NCBI GenBank assembly: GCA_964610155.1
Contig: CAZSUY010000001.1
Location: forward strand, 62,001-126,000
DNA: 64,000 nt
Origin: JAFGBM01 sp964610155
Lineage (GTDB): Bacteria > Actinomycetota > Actinomycetes > Actinomycetales > Demequinaceae
Reading direction: 5' to 3'
Shown here: piece by piece, positions 24,296-33,026 of the stretch
Layout of the letters: every line of letters starts with the position of its first letter
Numbering within the stretch: position 1 is the stretch's first letter
The notes under the pieces: generated by a model
Database searches by the model: none
What the model saw: the letters and a program-made list of their open reading frames with translations, nothing else
What the model was told of the DNA's origin: nothing
Position numbers and translations under genes: made by a program

Positions 24296-25831
24296 CTATG
24301 CCACCTGCACCGACTCGGGTATGGGAGGCAGCGGCCAGAACCATGGCTCGGTCCTCCACACCAGGGCGAAGATGGCCACGCCAATTCCGAAGAGGGCAAT
24401 CGTCACCCAGACCCTGGCCGCCGTCGATGTCGGCGCCACGATCGCCACCGCCCTCCTCACCCCATCGCGGGTTCCATAGGACCAGGGGCCTCTCCAGACG
24501 AATACGGCTACCACGATGGCTCCGATGACAAGCGCCCCGGTGTGCCCCCACGCCTGATGAGCCTCGTCGGCCGTAAACCCGGCCTTGCCAGAGCTGACGG
24601 CCTGCCACCCGAGGACGGCGAGCCCGCCCCCAGCCACCGCACCGATTGCGGCCGATGGCAGAACCTCCGCGATCGCACGAAGGAAATGCCACGGAATCCC
24701 CACGGTCGCGAGCGCCGTATCGCCCCTTCTTGCCCCGCGCTTGGCCCGCATGGAGGCGATCGCCGCCACCCTCCGGTGTTCGACCCTCCCCAGGGACACA
24801 ATCAGGATGAGGGCCATGAAGACCACTAGGGGGGCCAGCGCTGCGAACACCACGAGGGCAAGCGCCCATATGGCGATCACTCCCGTCCGCTTGATCATGA
24901 TCGGGGGGAGCCGCAGGCCCTCCTTCCCTTCAGCCTTTCTCGATGCCTTCGGCTCATCCCCTAGATCGAAGATGCGGGTGACGGGTAGGTGGGTGCTGAT
25001 GGGTGCTCCGGGACGCGAGGCTCCGCGCGATCCCGAGGGAAGACGCACGGTCTTGCCCCTCAGTGCCGCGACGACCTCCTCTGGCTTGATGCGACGCTTG
25101 ACATCCAGGGAAAGCGCCGCGGCGACGGCTTCGGCTCCCGGTATATCCGGCAACACCACCTCACCCGCGAAGGTCTTCCCCAGGGCCCCCCTTCCCAGCC
25201 CGAAGGGTGCCTGACCCGTCATCGCAAACGCGATCGTCGCTGCCCAGGACCACAAATCCGCCTGCATCCCAGGATCCGCCCCATCGATGACCTCGGGCGC
25301 CACGTATCCGGCGGTACCGCTGACGAGCCCCTCCCGCGTCAGGCGAGGGTCATCCGTGCGGTGGGACAGGCCGAAGTCGATGAGCGCTGGCCCCTTCGAC
25401 CCCATCATGATATTGGCCGGGGTGACGTCCCTGTGGACCACGCCAACCGCATGGGCCGTGGCGAGCGCCGATGCGAGCGTCTCGGCCAAGTCCGCGAGCT
25501 TCTTCCCCTTAAGGGGCCCGTGGGCCTTGACGTGGCTGGCGAGGCTCACCCCGTCGATGAAGTCGAAGACCACGTAGGTTTCCGGGCCGTCCGTGTCCGC
25601 ATCGAGCACGCGTGGGACACCGGGGTGACTGATGGATCGGAGGGCGCTGACCTCGCGGCCGAGGCGCGTGCGAGCGGCGGGGTTCGTACTCGAGTCGACG
25701 AGTTTCAAGGCCGCCGGCAGCTCCGCTGGACCAATCACCTTGTAGACGTCACCCGAACCTCCTCGGCCGAGGACGTCCGTCACGACATATGGCCCGATCC
25801 GCGACCCCGGGCGACGAAGGCGCATTCCCAT
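24296..25831 (-). CDS. Ser/Thr protein kinase with polytopic C-terminus
   Basis: A 511-aa protein. The Hanks-type kinase domain spans ~12-260: Gly loop LGRGGSGDVYKV, ATP-binding Lys in AALKLV, catalytic loop VHRDVTPANIMM, DFG in LIDFGLS, and the activation segment GTAGYVAPEVID. HRDVTPAN has Thr where HRDLKPEN kinases have Lys. A linker follows, then about five or six hydrophobic segments to the C-terminus, with no PASTA repeats. The target is unknown. It is 24 bases upstream of the DoxX gene and may be in the same operon. Confidence 0.88.
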   Translation of the reverse strand: MGMRLRRPGSRIGPYVVTDVLGRGGSGDVYKVIGPAELPAALKLVDSSTNPAARTRLGREVSALRSISHPGVPRVLDADTDGPETYVVFDFIDGVSLASHVKAHGPLKGKKLADLAETLASALATAHAVGVVHRDVTPANIMMGSKGPALIDFGLSHRTDDPRLTREGLVSGTAGYVAPEVIDGADPGMQADLWSWAATIAFAMTGQAPFGLGRGALGKTFAGEVVLPDIPGAEAVAAALSLDVKRRIKPEEVVAALRGKTVRLPSGSRGASRPGAPISTHLPVTRIFDLGDEPKASRKAEGKEGLRLPPIMIKRTGVIAIWALALVVFAALAPLVVFMALILIVSLGRVEHRRVAAIASMRAKRGARRGDTALATVGIPWHFLRAIAEVLPSAAIGAVAGGGLAVLGWQAVSSGKAGFTADEAHQAWGHTGALVIGAIVVAVFVWRGPWSYGTRDGVRRAVAIVAPTSTAARVWVTIALFGIGVAIFALVWRTEPWFWPLPPIPESVQVA

Positions 25832-25985
25832 GGCGTAACCGTATCGCGCCAGCGGTTGGATGGCGCACCTGCCTGTGGCAGGATGAGACTATCCACACTC
25901 ATGGCGGGCGTGTCAGTGCAGACACAGCATCGACACTCTTCTCCACGGACCGTCCGGCACGGACCTGCCGGTGAGGAGATCAGCG

Positions 25986-27128
25986 ATGGCATCCATTACC
26001 TACGATCACGCGACCCGCCAATACCCGGACACCGATCACCCCGCGATTGACCAACTCGACATCAAGATCAAAGACGGCGAGTTCCTTGTCCTGGTCGGAC
26101 CGTCGGGCTGCGGGAAATCCACCGCGCTGCGCATGCTTGCCGGCCTCGAGGACATCGACAAGGGCACGATCTGGGTGGGCGACCGCGAGGTGACCCGAGT
26201 CCCGGTCAAGGAACGCGATATAGCGATTGTGTCCCAGTCCTATGCGGTCAACCCCAATGCGTCCGTCGCGGACAACATCGGCTCCGACCTCAAAGCAGCG
26301 GCGGTCCCCAAGCCCGAGATTCGTGATCGGGTCGAGGTTGCTGGGAAGATCCTTGACCTGAGCGAGGTGCTCGACCAGCGCGCTCGAACGCTCTCCGACG
26401 GCCAGAACCAGCGCGTGGCCCTGGGTCGAGCGATCGTGCGTCAACCCCAGGTGTTCCTTTTCGACGACCCCTTGTCCTTCCTCGACGCCAATCTCCGCGC
26501 CCACACCCGTGCCCAGATTTCTGCGCTCCAGCGGCGCCTCGGCACAACCACCGTCTACGTCACAGCCGACCAAACCGAGACCCTCACCATGGGTGACCGG
26601 ATCGCCGTGCTCAAGGATGGGGTGTTGCAGCAAATCGGCACACCCCGAGAGATCTTCAATTTCCCTCGGAACGTCTTTGTCGCCAGCTTCGTCGGCTCCC
26701 CCGCGATGAATATCGGCATCTTCCAGGTCTTCGATGGTGCGGCCCAGGTCGGACGCGCCCAAGTCCCCTTGACCAGGGAAGCCCTTGCCACCCTGAAGGC
26801 GGAGGACATGAATACGGTAATCCTCGGCTTCCGTCCCGAGGCGCTCGATCGGGCCTCTCCCAATGCTGAAGGCGCACTCCCCATCCTGGTCGAGGCGGTG
26901 GAGGAGTTCGGCACCGACGCCCACATCTTCGGTTCCATCTCGAACGAATTTGGCGCCTTGGAGTCGTTCCACTTCGCCGCGGGCGAGTCCCAGATCACCG
27001 TCCGCATCGACCCCCACGATGTTCCAAGAATAGGCGACACCCTATGGGTGACGATCCGCCCTGAGGAGCAACACACCTTCTCCCCGGCGTCGAGCCTACG
27101 CCTGACGGGTAGGAAGAAGTCCGCATAG
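25986..27128 (+). CDS. MsmK/UgpC-like ABC ATPase with altered catalytic motifs
   Basis: A 380-aa protein with the full MsmK/MalK layout: an NBD (1-~235) and a C-terminal OB-type regulatory region (FRPEAL ... WVTIRPEEQHTF). Walker A is intact (GPSGCGKST, 38-46) and the Q-loop Gln84 is present. The signature is LSDGQ (136-140) instead of LSGGQ, Walker B ends FLFDDP with Asp161 in place of the catalytic Glu, and the switch region is YVTADQTE with Ala194 in place of His. It may bind ATP but hydrolyse it poorly. No permease or binding-protein gene is adjacent. ATG 25986 has GAGGAG upstream. Confidence 0.85.
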   Translation: MASITYDHATRQYPDTDHPAIDQLDIKIKDGEFLVLVGPSGCGKSTALRMLAGLEDIDKGTIWVGDREVTRVPVKERDIAIVSQSYAVNPNASVADNIGSDLKAAAVPKPEIRDRVEVAGKILDLSEVLDQRARTLSDGQNQRVALGRAIVRQPQVFLFDDPLSFLDANLRAHTRAQISALQRRLGTTTVYVTADQTETLTMGDRIAVLKDGVLQQIGTPREIFNFPRNVFVASFVGSPAMNIGIFQVFDGAAQVGRAQVPLTREALATLKAEDMNTVILGFRPEALDRASPNAEGALPILVEAVEEFGTDAHIFGSISNEFGALESFHFAAGESQITVRIDPHDVPRIGDTLWVTIRPEEQHTFSPASSLRLTGRKKSA

Positions 27129-27155
27129 GCCGCCTTCGCAGAAGGTGGCTTTCAG
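27129..27155 (+). terminator. terminator after the ABC ATPase gene
   Basis: GCCGCCTTC and GAAGGTGGC form a 9-bp stem with a 3-base loop and one G-T pair, followed by TTTC. It begins right at the stop codon and overlaps the 3' end of the converging rlmB. Confidence 0.65.
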
Positions 27156-28093
27156 CCCTTCCGCGTCCTCGCCACTTCGTACAGGGCGAGCGAGGCGGCG
27201 ACCGAGGCGTTAAGCGACTCGGTGGAGGCCGAGATCGGGATGGACAGCACCTGGTCGCACTCCTCCCGAGCAAGCCTGGATAGCCCTTTGCCTTCGGACC
27301 CCACCACGATGACGAGCGGCTCCTCTAGGAGGGGACACTCAGCGATCGGAATGTCCCCACGAGCGTCCAACCCGACGACGAAGCAGCCCGCCTCCTCGAG
27401 TTCGTGGATCGTTCGGGGCAGGTTCGTCACCCTGGCCACCCGGATGCGAGCCGCTGCCCCCGCCGAGGCCTTCCATGCGGCGACCGTCACGGCCGCCGCA
27501 CGACGCTCCGGAATGATGGCTCCGGTCGCCCCAAACGCAGTCGCCGAGCGGAGGATCGCGCCAAGATTGCGGGGGTCCTGAATCCCGTCGAGGGCGAGGA
27601 GAAGGGGCGTCGCATCCGAGTCGAGGAGGTCGTGAGGGTCGACGTACTCGAAGGGAGCGACAATCAGGGCGAGGCCCTGGTGAGTGGCCCCGTCCGTCAG
27701 GGTGTCGAGTTCTGACCTTGAGACCTCCCGAACATCGACACCCGCCGCGACGGCGAGGCTGATGACCTCGCGGATCCGATCGTCGGCATCGATGCGAGAA
27801 AACACCCGTAGGCCCTCGGTCTTGACTCCGGCGCGCAGTGCTTCGAGGACGGGGTTACGACCGGCGATCACCTCGGAATGGTCGCGTGTTCGACGACGGG
27901 GTCCCGGCCGCCGCTTGTCCGCGGTCTTGGTCCGTGCTCTTTCCTGGGCGGGATGCCCCGTGCGCGCCTCGGCCTTCGGAGTCGGCCCCCTTCCCTCCAG
28001 GGCCCGACGACCGTGTCCTCCGGTGCCGACGACCGCGCCCTTCTTCGATCCGGCCTGACGGATAGCCCCGCGACGCCGCGAGTTGCCCGTCAC
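27152..28093 (-). CDS. rlmB: 23S rRNA Gm2251 2'-O-methyltransferase RlmB (SpoU family)
   Basis: Methylates the 2'-O of a conserved 23S rRNA guanosine. The protein is 313 aa. A long basic, disordered N-terminus (residues 1-~80) is followed by the substrate-binding domain (IAGRNPVLEALRAG) and the knotted SpoU domain with LDGIQDPRNLGAILRSA, VVGSEGKGLSRL and IPISASTESLNASVA. The start GTG 28093 is 5 bases after the cysS stop; the frame extends upstream only inside cysS. Confidence 0.9.
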   Translation of the reverse strand: MTGNSRRRGAIRQAGSKKGAVVGTGGHGRRALEGRGPTPKAEARTGHPAQERARTKTADKRRPGPRRRTRDHSEVIAGRNPVLEALRAGVKTEGLRVFSRIDADDRIREVISLAVAAGVDVREVSRSELDTLTDGATHQGLALIVAPFEYVDPHDLLDSDATPLLLALDGIQDPRNLGAILRSATAFGATGAIIPERRAAAVTVAAWKASAGAAARIRVARVTNLPRTIHELEEAGCFVVGLDARGDIPIAECPLLEEPLVIVVGSEGKGLSRLAREECDQVLSIPISASTESLNASVAASLALYEVARTRKG

Positions 28094-28097
28094 CGCC

Positions 28098-29513
28098 CTA
28101 ACCCCCCTCGGAGAGAGACCACCGCGCGCCAGCGGCGGAGTCCTCAATGAGGATGCCAGCGGCGGCGAGCCGATCTCGAATCGCATCGGCGGCGGCCCAG
28201 TCCTCAGCCTCGCGTGCCGCCTCCCTGGCCTCGAGTTCAGAGCGGACCAGGGCGTCGAGGGCGACCCGCGCCCCCGCATCATGCCCACCGACGTTCCATG
28301 GCTCACCTAATGGATCGAGACCCAGGACCGAAAGCATGGCACAAACGGAGACAAGGGTTGCATGGATGTCATGATCGTCGCCATCGGCGAGCGCGGTGTT
28401 CCCGTCACTCACCGCTCGATGGATGACCGCTAGGGCCCGGGGAACCGCGAGGTCATCGTTCATTGCATCCTTGAAGGTCTTGGGGAGGGGCGTCTCCGCG
28501 ATCTCCGAAGACGACACGCGGCCCACGATTTCGGTCGCCCGTTTGACGAATCCTTCTAGCCGCGCCCACGTCGCCTCCGCGTCGCTCATGGTGGTGTCTG
28601 TGTATTCGAGCATCGAGCGGTAGTGGACCGAGACCAGGGCGAGCCTCAGAGCCGCTGCGTCATGACCCTTAAGGACCTCGGACACCAGGAGCGAGTTTCC
28701 CAGGGACTTTGACATCTTGGAGCCGGATTGTGTGAGCCATGCCGAGTGCATCCAGAGTCGCGCGAATGCGTGCCCGGCCGCCCTCGACTGCGCCTGCTCG
28801 TTCTCGTGGTGGGGAAACCTCAGGTCTAGCCCACCCCCATGGATATCGAACTCGTCCCCGAGATACCGCCCCGCCATGGCCGAGCACTCGATGTGCCATC
28901 CCGGACGCCCGGGTCCCCACGGCGATTCCCAAGAAGCGAGTGCGGGGTCACTCTCCTTGGTGGCCTTCCACAACGCGAAATCCCTGGGGTCCTTCTTATC
29001 GTCAGAGGTGTCCTCGGACGGCTCGAGGTCTCCGAGCCCCTGGTTGGTCAGCGCCCCGTAGTCCGAGAAGGATCGAACATCAAAGTAGACGGAGCCAGAA
29101 CGCTCATAAGCGTGGCCCCTCGCGACGAGCACCTCGATGAGGGCGCTCATGTCAGCGATGTGAGCCGTGGCTCGCGGCTCAAAAGCGGGGGGAAGACAGC
29201 CGAGGGCGTCATAGGCCGCGGCGAACTCCCGTTCGAAGCGTGCCGCCCAAGCCCACCATTCCACCCCGGCCTCGGCGGACTTCGCGAGGATCTTGTCGTC
29301 GACGTCGGTGATGTTGCGGATCATCGTTACCTTGAGTCCCTGGCGTTCGAGCCAACGGTGAAGGACGTCGAAGGCCACGACCGCGCGCATGTGACCAACG
29401 TGAGGAGCCCCCTGGACCGTCGGCCCGCACACATAGATCCCGACCTCGCCGGGACGCACCGGGTTGAGGTCACCCACCTCTCGGGTGGCGGTGTTGTAGA
29501 GGCGCAACGTCAC
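28098..29513 (-). CDS. cysS: cysteinyl-tRNA synthetase
   Basis: Charges tRNA-Cys. It is a 471-aa class I synthetase. The zinc-site Cys is in YVCGPTVQGAPHVGHMR, where PHVGHMR is the HIGH motif; the KMSKS loop is SGSKMSKSLGNS. The C-terminal helical DALR domain ends in EDWAAADAIRDRLAAAGI. It is in a run with rlmB, ispF, ispD and carD. MshC, the mycothiol ligase paralogue, is excluded by the length and C-terminal domain. Confidence 0.95.
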   Translation of the reverse strand: MTLRLYNTATREVGDLNPVRPGEVGIYVCGPTVQGAPHVGHMRAVVAFDVLHRWLERQGLKVTMIRNITDVDDKILAKSAEAGVEWWAWAARFEREFAAAYDALGCLPPAFEPRATAHIADMSALIEVLVARGHAYERSGSVYFDVRSFSDYGALTNQGLGDLEPSEDTSDDKKDPRDFALWKATKESDPALASWESPWGPGRPGWHIECSAMAGRYLGDEFDIHGGGLDLRFPHHENEQAQSRAAGHAFARLWMHSAWLTQSGSKMSKSLGNSLLVSEVLKGHDAAALRLALVSVHYRSMLEYTDTTMSDAEATWARLEGFVKRATEIVGRVSSSEIAETPLPKTFKDAMNDDLAVPRALAVIHRAVSDGNTALADGDDHDIHATLVSVCAMLSVLGLDPLGEPWNVGGHDAGARVALDALVRSELEAREAAREAEDWAAADAIRDRLAAAGILIEDSAAGARWSLSEGG

Positions 29514-29517
29514 GCGT

Positions 29518-29994
29518 TCAGGCTACCGGCGTGATCAGCGCGGTGGCGACAGCCGCCACGCCTTCTCCGCGACCGGTCAGACCCAGCCCATCGGTGGTGG
29601 TCGCGGCCATGGAGACCGGTGCACCGACCGCCGCGGCCAACGCGGCCTCTGCCTCGGCTCGCCTGAGGGCGAGCCTGGGATGATTCCCGATGACCTGAAT
29701 CGCGACGTTTCCGATCTCAAATCCCGCGGCGGACACCAGCCGGGCGACCTCCGACAGCAACGCCGCTCCAGAGGCTCCCGCCCACTCCGGGCGGTCTACT
29801 CCGAACACCGAACCGAGGTCGCCGAGGGACGCCGCTGAGAGCAGGGCATCGCAGGCCGCGTGGGCGGCGACATCGCCATCCGAGTGACCAGAGAGCGCAC
29901 GCTCCTCAGGCCACGCTAGCCCAGCCAAGTGGAGCCCCAACGCGTCCTCAAACGCATGAACGTCCACTCCGATCCCCACCCTCGGCGCGCTCAC
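29518..29994 (-). CDS. ispF: 2-C-methyl-D-erythritol 2,4-cyclodiphosphate synthase
   Basis: Non-mevalonate isoprenoid step making MEcPP. The protein is 158 aa. The zinc ligands are in GIGVDVHAF and SGHSDGDVAAHA, and the CMP site is TTTDGLGLTGRGEG. GTG 29994 overlaps the ispD stop as GTGA, so the two are translationally coupled. Confidence 0.95.
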   Translation of the reverse strand: MSAPRVGIGVDVHAFEDALGLHLAGLAWPEERALSGHSDGDVAAHAACDALLSAASLGDLGSVFGVDRPEWAGASGAALLSEVARLVSAAGFEIGNVAIQVIGNHPRLALRRAEAEAALAAAVGAPVSMAATTTDGLGLTGRGEGVAAVATALITPVA

Positions 29995-30698
29995 GCGAAC
30001 CTCGCGACGTGTTCCGCCATGGCTAGGTCTTCCTCGACCGTCACCTTGAAGCCCCATGGGTGGCCTTCCGTCGCTACCACCCGATACCCGTAGCGCCGCA
30101 CAAGACCGGCGTCGTCCGTCGCATCGTCCACACCCTCCTCATCCGCTCGCGCATGGGCATCGATGAGAGCCTTGGCACGGAAGGCCTGCGGGGTCTGTGC
30201 CGCATGAACCATGTCACGATCCACAGTCGCTCCCAACGTGCCATCCTCCTCAGGCGAGGCCACCAGGGTATCGACAAGGGGAACGATGGGAACGGCTCCA
30301 TCAGCTCCCGCCTGAATCGCGCCGATCGCGGCGAGCATGGGCTCGACTGGCATGAAGGCCCTCGCGGCGTCGTGGACCAGGATGATCGACGGTAGAGGCC
30401 CTGGGCCTTCCACCAATGCCCTGATTCCAGCCGCCACGGACTCGCGGCGACTCAAGCCACCCTCGACGACCTTGACGTCCAGCCGAGGCCGATCGGCCCT
30501 CACCTTGGATATGGCACTCTCGAACTCCGCCTCATGCCCCGGGGGCGCGGTTACGACAACCGTATCGGCGACGTCCGCGATGCGATCAAGTGCCCACTCG
30601 ACCAGGGGTCGCCCGGCGATGACGACTAGAGCCTTGGGAAGATCGGCCCCGAGTCGTGTGCCAAGACCGGCGGCGGTGACGACCGCCGCGATCGTCAC
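29991..30698 (-). CDS. ispD: 2-C-methyl-D-erythritol 4-phosphate cytidylyltransferase
   Basis: Non-mevalonate pathway enzyme transferring CMP to MEP. The protein is 235 aa. The nucleotide-binding start AAVVTAAGLGTRLGADLPKA, HDAARAF and TPQAFRAKAL are typical. It overlaps carD (GTGA) and ispF (GTGA). Confidence 0.95.
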   Translation of the reverse strand: MTIAAVVTAAGLGTRLGADLPKALVVIAGRPLVEWALDRIADVADTVVVTAPPGHEAEFESAISKVRADRPRLDVKVVEGGLSRRESVAAGIRALVEGPGPLPSIILVHDAARAFMPVEPMLAAIGAIQAGADGAVPIVPLVDTLVASPEEDGTLGATVDRDMVHAAQTPQAFRAKALIDAHARADEEGVDDATDDAGLVRRYGYRVVATEGHPWGFKVTVEEDLAMAEHVARFA

Positions 30699-31177
30699 GA
30701 CGTGAGAACCTCGTCGAGGTGGCCTTCCGCCTCGGACTCCGTGCTCTTCTCGGCCAGCGCGAGTTCGGACACTAGGATCTGGCGCGCCTTCGAAAGCATG
30801 CGCTTCTCTCCGGCGCTCAGTCCCTTGTCAGTGTCGCGTCGGCTGAGGTCGCGCACGACCTCTGCCACGCGGATCACATCCCCGGAGGCCAGCTTCTCGA
30901 CGTTGGCCTTGTACCGACGCGACCAGTTGGTCGGCTCTTCGACATAGGGCTCTCGGAGCACGGCAAACACCTTCTGGAGCCCGGCTCTATCCACAACATT
31001 GCGGACACCCACGAGGTCGATGTTCTCGGCGGGCACCTCTATCGTCAAGTCGCCCTGGGCGACCTTGAGCCTGAGGTAGGTCTTCTCCTCGCCCCCGACT
31101 GTACGAGTCTTGATGTCTTGAATCTCGGCCGCACCGTGATGCGGGTAAATAACCGTCTCGCCGACAGCAAAGTTCAT
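30695..31177 (-). CDS. carD: CarD-family RNA polymerase-binding regulator
   Basis: An essential actinobacterial transcription factor that stabilises open promoter complexes, notably at rRNA promoters. The protein is 160 aa. The N-terminal RNAP-interaction domain begins MNFAVGETVIYPHHGAAEIQ, and the C-terminal DNA-binding helical domain contains WSRRYKANVEKLASGDVI and EKRMLSKARQILVSEL. ATG 31177 matches the family N-terminus; an in-frame ATG at 31189 sits directly on GAGGGG with no spacing. It is coupled to ispD, a conserved arrangement. Confidence 0.92.
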   Translation of the reverse strand: MNFAVGETVIYPHHGAAEIQDIKTRTVGGEEKTYLRLKVAQGDLTIEVPAENIDLVGVRNVVDRAGLQKVFAVLREPYVEEPTNWSRRYKANVEKLASGDVIRVAEVVRDLSRRDTDKGLSAGEKRMLSKARQILVSELALAEKSTESEAEGHLDEVLTS

Positions 31178-31262
31178 AGATGTAGCCATCCCCTCTGCGC
31201 AGACAACAATTCTACCATCGCCTGCCGACCCAGAGGGATGGGACTTTTCCGACCCCGAGGGC

Positions 31263-32042
31263 CTAGCCGAATCGCCCTGAAATGTAGTCCTCGGTCGACC
31301 TCTCCTCAGGTGCTGAGAAAATGACCGATGTCGCATTCATCTCGATCAATTTGCCCGGCATGCTAGCTCCAGCAATGTTGAAGAAGGCCGTCCGGTCGGA
31401 GACGCGAGCCGCCTGTTGCATGTTGTGGGTGACGATGACGATCGTATAGTTCTCCTTGAGTTCCGCCATGAGGTCCTCTATCGCGAGGGTCGAAATTGGA
31501 TCGAGGGCGGAGCACGGTTCATCCATGAGGAGCACATCCGGCTTGATGGCGATGGCTCGCGCAATGCACAGACGCTGCTGCTGGCCTCCACTGAGCGACG
31601 AACCGGGTCGCTGCAGGCGATCCTTAACCTCGTCCCACAAGTTCGCGGCCCGAAGCGTTGTCTCAACGACTTCCTCGGCCTTGCCCTTGTGAAGGCGCCG
31701 GTTGTTGAGGCGCACGCCTGCAAGCACATTGTCCGCGATGGACATGGTAGGAAACGGGTTGGGTCGCTGGAACACCATGCCAACGTGGCGCCTGACAGCG
31801 ACGGGGTCGACGTCCGAGCCATAGAGATCGACACCATCCATGAGGACCTCACCCTCGATCCTCGCCCCGGGAATCACCTCGTGCATGCGATTGATGGCGC
31901 GGATGAAGGTGGACTTCCCACAACCGGATGGCCCGATGAGGGCGGTCACAGAATTGGGCTCGATCGCGAGCGACACTCCCTCCACGGCGAGGAATGCGCC
32001 GTAATAACAGTTGAGATCATTTACGTCGATTCGCTTGGCCAC
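31263..32042 (-). CDS. pstB: phosphate ABC transporter ATP-binding protein
   Basis: ATPase of the high-affinity phosphate importer. The protein is 259 aa. Canonical motifs are Walker A GPSGCGKST, Q-loop VFQRPNPFP, signature LSGGQQQR, Walker B LLMDEPCSALDP and switch VTHNM. It is the last gene of pstSCAB, 15 bases after pstA. Its intact motifs contrast with the altered ones in the ABC ATPase at 26 kb. Confidence 0.97.
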   Translation of the reverse strand: MAKRIDVNDLNCYYGAFLAVEGVSLAIEPNSVTALIGPSGCGKSTFIRAINRMHEVIPGARIEGEVLMDGVDLYGSDVDPVAVRRHVGMVFQRPNPFPTMSIADNVLAGVRLNNRRLHKGKAEEVVETTLRAANLWDEVKDRLQRPGSSLSGGQQQRLCIARAIAIKPDVLLMDEPCSALDPISTLAIEDLMAELKENYTIVIVTHNMQQAARVSDRTAFFNIAGASMPGKLIEMNATSVIFSAPEERSTEDYISGRFG

Positions 32043-32057
32043 GACTTCTCCGTTTTC

Positions 32058-33026
32058 CTAGCGTCCGGTCTTGGGGGACAGGTATCTGGCGATGAGGCGC
32101 GCGATGAGGTTGAGCGCCATGACAATGAGGATGAGCACGAGGGCCGCTGCCCACGCCCGGTACACCGCGATGTCGGCCACGCACGGCACAGCGGGATTAT
32201 TGCAGGGCTGGGTGTTCTTCCTGTACTCGGACACGATATAGACGGGCAACGTCATCGTCCGCCCATCGAGCGGATTCCAGTTCATCGAGTCGGCGACTCC
32301 GACGGCGATCAGGAGCGGTGCCGTCTCCCCGATGACGCGAGCCACGGCGAGCATGACGCCCGTCGTAATGCCCGCGAAGGCCGTGCGCAAGACGACCTTC
32401 AGCACGGTCAACCACTTGGGTACCCCGAGCGCGTAAGCGGCCTCGCGCAACTCATTCGGAACGATGCGAAGCATCTCCTCGCTCGACCGCACCACGACGG
32501 GGATCATCAGAACCGAGAGCGCGACCGCCCCGACCAGGGCCGTCTTGGTTCCCGGTCCGGCAACGACCGCGAATAGTGCGTAGGCGAACAGGCCAGCGAC
32601 GATCGATGGAATCCCCGTCATCACGTCGACGAAGAAGGTCACGGCCCGCTTGAGCCACCCACGACCGTACTCCACGATGTAGATCGCGGTGAACAGCCCG
32701 ACGGGCACGGAGATGAGAGCGGCGACGAGTGTGATCATCAGCGTGCCAGAGGCCGCATGGGCGATACCGCCCTCCGGCATCCCACCGTAGACACCCCTCA
32801 TGGTCTGGGTGAAAAATTCGAAGTTGAATCGGTGATCCCCGTTCGAGTCCACCATGAAGCGGTTCACGCCCCGCGCGGCCACCGTGATGATGAGCCATAG
32901 GAGGGGCACCAGGGCCAGAACGAAGGCCACGTAGACCGCCGCCCGCATGACCTGGTCGACCAGGCGCCTTCGCACCGAGATGGACTCGAGGGTGACTCCA
33001 GGCGCCTCCGCGATGCTCGTGGCCAT
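32058..33026 (-). CDS. pstA: phosphate ABC transporter permease PstA
   Basis: Membrane channel subunit, 322 aa with six hydrophobic segments. The EAA-like coupling region is NELREAAYALGVPKWLTVLKV and the periplasmic segment includes the phosphate-permease pattern MTGIPSIVAGLFAYALF. Its ATG overlaps the pstC stop (TGATG). Confidence 0.95.
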   Translation of the reverse strand: MATSIAEAPGVTLESISVRRRLVDQVMRAAVYVAFVLALVPLLWLIITVAARGVNRFMVDSNGDHRFNFEFFTQTMRGVYGGMPEGGIAHAASGTLMITLVAALISVPVGLFTAIYIVEYGRGWLKRAVTFFVDVMTGIPSIVAGLFAYALFAVVAGPGTKTALVGAVALSVLMIPVVVRSSEEMLRIVPNELREAAYALGVPKWLTVLKVVLRTAFAGITTGVMLAVARVIGETAPLLIAVGVADSMNWNPLDGRTMTLPVYIVSEYRKNTQPCNNPAVPCVADIAVYRAWAAALVLILIVMALNLIARLIARYLSPKTGR

